NCBI GenBank assembly: GCA_016781925.1
Contig: JADDPH010000103.1
Location: 1 to 48,074 of the forward strand
Direction: 5' to 3'
Source: Sphaerobacteraceae bacterium
GTDB taxonomy: Bacteria > Chloroflexota > Chloroflexia > Thermomicrobiales > UBA6265
Length of the DNA stretch: 48,074 nucleotides
Part shown: piece by piece, positions 43,125 to 48,074 of the stretch
Position numbering within the stretch: the first letter of the stretch is position 1
Layout: each line of letters opens with the position of its first letter
The notes under the pieces: model-generated
Told to the model about the DNA's origin: nothing
Database searches by the model: none
What the model saw: the letters and a program-made list of their open reading frames with translations, nothing else
Made by a program: the position numbers and the translations under genes

Positions 43125-45151
43125 GTGGGCTGGAACTGCTGGTGCCGCTCGGTTTGGTGGCGCTGCTCGGCTTGCCGGTCGTGGTTCTGCTTCACATGCG
43201 CCACACCACTCCCGACCCGCGGCCGGTCCCCACGCTTCGCTTCTGGCAGGCCGCGGCCCAGGAGCAGACGGAACGAGCCCGTTTCCGCCGCCCGCCGCTC
43301 AGCCTTCTGCTGCTGCTCCAGCTCCTGATCGTCGCGCTGCTGGCGTTTGGCCTGACCCGGCCAGCCGCTGCCAGGACCTGGGCCGGCTTGGGGTTGCGGA
43401 CGGAGCCGCGTCACGTCATCGTTCTTCTCGATGGCTCGACCAGCATGGCCGCCCTGGACACTCCGACGGGGTCCAGCCGCTTCGAGACGGCGAGAGCCGC
43501 CGCGCTCGAACGGGTTCGCGATCTGCGCGAAGGTGATGTGGCGACGGTGGTGCTGCTCGGCACCGGCGTGACGACCATGGAATCGACCAACGCTGGCGAC
43601 CTCGTTGCCCTCCAACGCCGGCTCGCGACCCTCCGCGCCCCCGGCGGCCGCGCCAACCTCACCTCCGCGCTTGCGCTCACCCGCGATCTCCTCCTGCCCC
43701 ACCTTGACGACCAGGTCGTGCTGATCACAGACGGCGCGCTCACCGTCGATCCAGCCGTCGTCGCCACGCTCGGCGCCCCGGTTGAATTGGTCCAGGTCGG
43801 CGGGATCCCCCTTGACCCCGAGCAGCCGGGTGCCGGCAACGTCGCCATCACGGAGCTCTCCGCGCGCGCGGCGCCCGGCAACCCGGAGCAGCGAGACCTC
43901 TTCGCAAGGGTCGCCAACTTCGGAGACCTGGCCGTGGTGGCGCCGGTCGTGGTCAAGGTCGACGGCATCGAGTTCGCCCGCCAGGAGGAGACGCTGCCCC
44001 CGGGGGGCACGGCCAAGCTCAGTTGGACCCTCCCGCCAGACGCGAGTGCGGTCACCGTCGTGTCTGAAACCCCCGATCCGCTCCCAGCCGACGACCAAGC
44101 GTCACTCATCTTGCGCCAGGAGTCGGATCTTTCCCTCAAGATCCTGCTGGTCTCCGACCTCCCGGGGCCGCTCCAGCGGGCGCTGGAGGTGCTGCCCGGC
44201 GCGGAAGTCACCACCGAACCGACGGATGGAACGGTGGTTCAACCGGCGGGTGAGGCCTATGACCTGGTGGTGTATGACAACGTGTCGCCGCCAGCCGCAC
44301 CACCCGGCAGTGCCCTCCTGCTCGTTCACCCCCCGGCTCAGGGTGGTCCCTTCCCAACCCGCGGGGCCATGACGGAGGCGGCGGCGGTCCGGTTCGGCGC
44401 CCACGATCCCCTCCTGGAGGGCGTGGATCTGGCCGGCGTCACCTTTGGGGAAACCCCGGTCTACGTGCTGGACGGCACCCAGAGCGAAGTGGTCGGCGCC
44501 GAGGGCGGACCTCTCATCTTCCGCGCTGAACTGAACGACCGACCCACCGTAGTTCTTGGCTTCGACATCGCCCAGACCAATCTGCCGCAACGGGTGGCGT
44601 TCCCGATCCTGATCGCCAACGTGGCCGCCCAGCTTGTGCCGAGCCCGCTTCCCCCGGCCCTTCCACTCGGTGATCCGCTGGTCTATCGGCCCAGTGCCGA
44701 CGCCGCGTCGGTCCGCGTGACGTCGCCCGACGGCAATGAGGTAGATCTTTCATTGGCGGTCGATCCCACGGAAGACGCTCCCATTCCGGCAGATGGAGCC
44801 GCGCCAGACCAGGATCGACTCCGGGCCGTCTCGTTCGCGGACACGGGTCAGCCCGGGCAGTACCAAGTAGCTGAACTGGATGCCGTGGGAGATGAATTGG
44901 GCGGCGGGCGCTTCGTGGTCAATGCCGGCCACCCGCTGGAATCCGACCTCCGACCGAACCCTGACTTGCCTGCCATCCTTGCCACCGCTCGCGGAACCTC
45001 CACCCCGTCCGTTCCCACGAACCTGGCCGACCTCTGGCCGGTGCTGGTTGCGGCGGCGCTGGTGCTGCTGGCGCTGGAATGGCTGATGGCGACCATTCCA
45101 CGGCGGAGGAGGTCCCTGCTCCCGCGGCCGGCGTTGACGGGCCGCTCGTGA
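43121..45151 (+). CDS. BatA/vWA-domain membrane protein (676 aa)
   Basis: A membrane-anchored vWA protein of the BatA/aerotolerance type. It begins with a BatA-type N-terminus: a first hydrophobic helix (about 4-26), then HMRHTTPDPRPVPTLRFW and a second helix (about 60-80). The vWA domain follows, with the complete MIDAS DGSTSMA at 104-110, Thr in ANLTSAL and LITDGALTVD. Residues about 290-400 are beta-rich, extracytoplasmic Ig-like domains; the next 200 residues resemble a glutamine-amidotransferase-like fold. A C-terminal helix (about 640-660) and a basic tail follow. So both ends are in the membrane and the middle is outside. It overlaps the DUF58 gene by ATGA. Confidence 0.9.
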   Translation: MSGLELLVPLGLVALLGLPVVVLLHMRHTTPDPRPVPTLRFWQAAAQEQTERARFRRPPLSLLLLLQLLIVALLAFGLTRPAAARTWAGLGLRTEPRHVIVLLDGSTSMAALDTPTGSSRFETARAAALERVRDLREGDVATVVLLGTGVTTMESTNAGDLVALQRRLATLRAPGGRANLTSALALTRDLLLPHLDDQVVLITDGALTVDPAVVATLGAPVELVQVGGIPLDPEQPGAGNVAITELSARAAPGNPEQRDLFARVANFGDLAVVAPVVVKVDGIEFARQEETLPPGGTAKLSWTLPPDASAVTVVSETPDPLPADDQASLILRQESDLSLKILLVSDLPGPLQRALEVLPGAEVTTEPTDGTVVQPAGEAYDLVVYDNVSPPAAPPGSALLLVHPPAQGGPFPTRGAMTEAAAVRFGAHDPLLEGVDLAGVTFGETPVYVLDGTQSEVVGAEGGPLIFRAELNDRPTVVLGFDIAQTNLPQRVAFPILIANVAAQLVPSPLPPALPLGDPLVYRPSADAASVRVTSPDGNEVDLSLAVDPTEDAPIPADGAAPDQDRLRAVSFADTGQPGQYQVAELDAVGDELGGGRFVVNAGHPLESDLRPNPDLPAILATARGTSTPSVPTNLADLWPVLVAAALVLLALEWLMATIPRRRRSLLPRPALTGRS

Positions 45152-45258
45152 TGATGGTTCGTGCTGAGCGGCCATCGCTTCCACCTCCGCGGGCCGCGTC
45201 CACCTGGCTCTGACGCCGATCATCGACCGCTGCTGCCTGATCCTGGGAGTTGTCACTC

Positions 45259-47892
45259 ATGCCCGATGTTGGACTCACCTTTGCCCGGCCCACGGTCCTC
45301 TGGTTGCTCGGTGCCCTGCCGCTCTTCCTGCTGCTCGGGAGAAGCCTCGGCCGGCGGCGGGGAATGCCGCGGGCAGCGCTCTGGCTCCGTACGCTGGTGA
45401 TCCTGCTGCTCGTGGTGACGCTCGCCGAACCTCTTCTTACGGGCGGCGGTGGAGCGACCAGCACGGTCTTCGTGGTGGACCGTTCTCGCAGCCTCACCGG
45501 CACCTCCGCCAGCCAGGCTCATGCCTGGGTCAACGAGGCGCTGGCCGCCGCCGATACGGGAGACCGGGCCGCGGTGGTCACGTTTGGGGCATCTCCGGTC
45601 CTTGCGGCGCCGGCGGGTCAGGCGATCGACATGGGTGGAGCCTGGGAGGATGTTCCGCTGCCGGATCAAGGGGCCGAGTACACGGACATTGCGTCCGGAT
45701 TGGCGCTGGCGCGTGCGCTGCCACTTGGAGGTGCGCGCCGGATAGTGCTCTTGAGCGACGGTGCGGAGAACGTGGGCACCGCGCTGGAGCAGGCAGGCCA
45801 AGCCGCCGCCGATGGCACGCCGATCGACGTGGTGCCACTGGAGGGAGTGGCGGCCGGTGACCTGCGGGTCGAAGGAGCGAACGCGCCGGCCCTCACGTGG
45901 CAGAACGAGCCGTTCACCGTTCTTGCCAGCGTCTCCACGGGAACCGGGGGCACCGGCAGTGTCGAACTCTGGGTGGATGGACAGTGGCGGGAAACTCGCC
46001 CCGTTACCTTCCCCCCCGGGCGCAGCTCGTACGCCTTTCCCGTGGCCGATCTGGCACCAGGATTCCACACGGTTGATGTCCGCGTCCTCGGAACCGACGT
46101 GGCAGACGCTCACCCGGAGAACAACAACGCCCCGCTGGCGGTAGTGGTCCGTGACAAACCCAAGCTCCTGCTAGTGGCACCCGAGGGTATTGACCCTGAC
46201 TTCCTGCGCTCGGCCCTCGAACGGAAGGGTGCAGTCATCACCGCCATGCCCCCGGCGAAGGTGCCGTCCCGCCTGTCAGAGATCAGTGCCTTCGACGCCG
46301 TGATCCTGGACAATGTGCCGGCCGATGCGCTCACCCTCGATCAGCATGCCGGGCTGCAGGAGGCTGCGCGCTCCCTCGGGCGCGGCCTCATCGTCATCGG
46401 AGGCACCTCCAGCTACGGGCCCGGCGGGTACGGCGGCTCTCCCCTTGAGGAGGCGCTGCCGGTGACGGTGAAAGTCACCGATGGCCGCCAACGCCAGCGC
46501 GTCGCCCTGCTGCTAATCATGGACAAGTCCGGCTCGATGAGCTACGACCCGCTTGGGGGCACTAGCAAGATCGACATGGCCAAGGAGGCGGTCCGTCAGG
46601 CGGCCCAGTCGCTTGCCGTCGGCGACCAGGTCGGAATCTTGGTGTTCAGCGACACGCAGCAGTGGGCACTCCCCATGATGACGATCGAGAGCGAGGCCGA
46701 CCGGGCGAACATCGACGCGGCCGTAGCGAGCATTACGGCCGATGGGGGGACCGAGATTCACCCGGCCCTCTCGGTCGGGTTCGATGCGATTCGCAACGTC
46801 GATGCCGATGTCCGTCACATCGTGCTGCTCACGGACGGCAAGTCCCGCACCGGCAGCCGGGAAAGCTATCAGCGGCTGATCGACGACGTGATTGGTGATC
46901 GGACCACGCTCTCCAGCATCGCCATCGGCAACGACGCCGATCAGGAACTGCTCCAGTTTCTGGCCGACGAGGGCAACGGGCGCTACCACTTCACGGACCG
47001 CTCCGAAGAGATCCCGCAACTTGCGCTGGAGGAAGCCCAGAGCGCGGGAAGTCAGTCGGTGCTCCGTGGCAACTTCCGGCCGATCCAGACCCAGCCGAGC
47101 CCCATCCTGCTCGGATTCGATCCCGAAGAGCTGCCCAATCTGGATGGCTACGCTTTCGCCGAGGAGAAGCCTGACGCTCAGGTCGACATCAGGAGCGATC
47201 GGGACGACCCGATCCTGAGCAAGTGGCAATACGGCCTGGGCAGGGTCGTGGCGTGGACCGCCGACGACGGTGCCGATTTTGCCGCCGCCTGGCCGACCTG
47301 GCAGCGGTACGACGAGTTCTGGGCCGGGATGGTGCGTTGGGCGCTGCCAGACCCTGAAAATCGCCCGATTCAAGTCAGCGTCGAGCGGGACGGACCGGAA
47401 GCGCTGGTCACCGTGGACGCCGTCGGGGAGCAGGGTGACTTCGTTGACCTGGCTCGAACCACCGCGACCATCACCACTCCGGGCGGTGCCGTGGATGCCG
47501 AGCGAGAGCTCTACCAGACGGGACCCGGCCGCTACCAGTTGCGCGTGGCAGCGCCGGAACCCGGGGCCTACAAGGTCGAATTGCGCCAGGCGCGCGGAAA
47601 CGAGACCGTGAGCGAGTTGGCCGGCTTCGCGGTCCCCCCCTCGCCGGAGCTGCAGCCAGTACCGGGAGCCGATGCGCTCCTCCGCGCCATCGCCGCTCGC
47701 ACGGGTGGCCGGATGCTCTCGCCTGAAGAAGCGGACCAGGCATTCGCCGGCGGCGGACTCACGGGCGAGGCGCTGCGCACCTACCGACCACTCTGGCCCT
47801 GGCCGCTTGGCATCGCCCTCCTCGTCCTCCTCGTGGAGATCGCGGTCCGAATGCGCTTCCTTCCACGCCCTCCCCGGCTCGCACGCGCCTGA
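45259..47892 (+). CDS. Large vWA protein with two MIDAS sites (877 aa)
   Basis: A large membrane-anchored protein with two vWA domains. Two N-terminal helices (about 12-28 and 43-60) are followed by the first vWA domain with DRSRS at 74-78 and IVLLSDGAENVG. Next comes an Ig-like beta region (about 200-290), then a glutamine-amidotransferase-like region (about 300-400, with KLLLVAPEGIDPDF and GLIVIGGTSSYGPGGYGG). The second vWA domain has the perfect MIDAS DKSGSMS starting at Asp422 and HIVLLTDGKSRTG. Another amidotransferase-like part and Ig-like domain follow, then a C-terminal helix (about 847-865). The frame also opens at TTG 45250, but ATG 45259 with GGGAG nine bases upstream is better. 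It follows the BatA-like gene by about 107 bases. Confidence 0.9.
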   Translation: MPDVGLTFARPTVLWLLGALPLFLLLGRSLGRRRGMPRAALWLRTLVILLLVVTLAEPLLTGGGGATSTVFVVDRSRSLTGTSASQAHAWVNEALAAADTGDRAAVVTFGASPVLAAPAGQAIDMGGAWEDVPLPDQGAEYTDIASGLALARALPLGGARRIVLLSDGAENVGTALEQAGQAAADGTPIDVVPLEGVAAGDLRVEGANAPALTWQNEPFTVLASVSTGTGGTGSVELWVDGQWRETRPVTFPPGRSSYAFPVADLAPGFHTVDVRVLGTDVADAHPENNNAPLAVVVRDKPKLLLVAPEGIDPDFLRSALERKGAVITAMPPAKVPSRLSEISAFDAVILDNVPADALTLDQHAGLQEAARSLGRGLIVIGGTSSYGPGGYGGSPLEEALPVTVKVTDGRQRQRVALLLIMDKSGSMSYDPLGGTSKIDMAKEAVRQAAQSLAVGDQVGILVFSDTQQWALPMMTIESEADRANIDAAVASITADGGTEIHPALSVGFDAIRNVDADVRHIVLLTDGKSRTGSRESYQRLIDDVIGDRTTLSSIAIGNDADQELLQFLADEGNGRYHFTDRSEEIPQLALEEAQSAGSQSVLRGNFRPIQTQPSPILLGFDPEELPNLDGYAFAEEKPDAQVDIRSDRDDPILSKWQYGLGRVVAWTADDGADFAAAWPTWQRYDEFWAGMVRWALPDPENRPIQVSVERDGPEALVTVDAVGEQGDFVDLARTTATITTPGGAVDAERELYQTGPGRYQLRVAAPEPGAYKVELRQARGNETVSELAGFAVPPSPELQPVPGADALLRAIAARTGGRMLSPEEADQAFAGGGLTGEALRTYRPLWPWPLGIALLVLLVEIAVRMRFLPRPPRLARA

Positions 47893-48074
47893 GCAATTTC
47901 CAATACCCGTCTTCGTATTATGTCCACACCCCTCCATTCCCGTGTCGTCGCGACGCAGAAGTCAGAGGCATCAGGGGTTGCCTTCGCAGCCAAGGCCGTT
48001 AGCGAGTTTCGAGCCCAGTTTCCGGTCGGCTAAACTGTGGCACCGAGCAAGGCCCTGGAGAGAAGCACCGGTGT

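Noticed and set aside
46513-47937. 474-residue antisense frame opposite the large vWA gene
   Set aside because: The sense strand has two clear MIDAS sites; the antisense product has none of any family.

Overview
This is a high-GC bacterial window (roughly two thirds G+C by eye). GTG starts are common, Shine-Dalgarno sequences are mostly GGAGG-like, and several gene pairs overlap by ATGA. I see no rRNA, tRNA, CRISPR array or intact mobile element. The gene content (MMPL exporter, YtrA-type GntR/ABC operon, several MFS carriers, type II NADH dehydrogenase, a long tandem ThyX-like protein, a DUF58/vWA membrane cluster) suggests a Chloroflexota bacterium of the Thermomicrobia/Sphaerobacter kind. 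That placement is inference from protein style; a high-GC actinobacterium cannot be excluded from the sequence alone.

Layout. 0.5-5 kb: a small membrane protein, an MMPL/RND exporter and a YCII-domain protein. 5.4-7.8 kb: a minus-strand GntR regulator, ABC ATPase and ABC permease operon. Its permease is broken by a frameshift and its promoter contains a likely self-operator. 8.2-11.8 kb: a macrodomain ADP-ribose hydrolase, a SWIM zinc-finger protein and an orphan TauB/SsuB-type ABC ATPase. 12-16.7 kb: two MFS carriers, a 63-residue small protein with its own terminator, and a methyltransferase. 16.8-20 kb: NDH-2, a glutamine-amidotransferase-like protein and a lipoprotein nuclease. 20.7-22.3 kb: a peptidoglycan hydrolase locus split by a frameshift, ending in a perfect 21-bp hairpin shared with a convergent M20 amidohydrolase. 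23.7-28.1 kb: an MFS carrier, a frameshifted CbrC gene, a short hypothetical protein, an AI-2E family exporter and a zinc-ribbon protein. 28.4-37.9 kb: DinB-like, 2TM, Nudix and YihY genes, a 476-residue protein of unknown function, an alpha/beta hydrolase, the ThyX-like protein, an isochorismatase-like hydrolase and a YrrT-like methyltransferase.

38.3-47.9 kb is the most coherent unit: a tightly packed plus-strand cluster encoding a membrane-anchored peptidase-MA-fold protein, a membrane protein with a long Gly/Gln/Glu-rich tail, a DUF58 protein, a BatA/vWA protein and a large double-vWA protein. Such sets normally travel with a MoxR AAA+ ATPase, which is not visible here. The peptidase-like member reads HATAH where HExxH is expected, so it is probably not a working protease.

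Three genes carry clear frameshifts (ABC permease, glucosaminidase/amidase, CbrC). This means real gene decay, or base-level errors if the source is a draft assembly. No dramatic new defence or mobile system is evident. The strongest leads are the pseudo-protease in the vWA cluster, the tandem ThyX with complementary degenerate motifs, the split lysin, and a 16-bp direct-repeat element found upstream of two unrelated genes.
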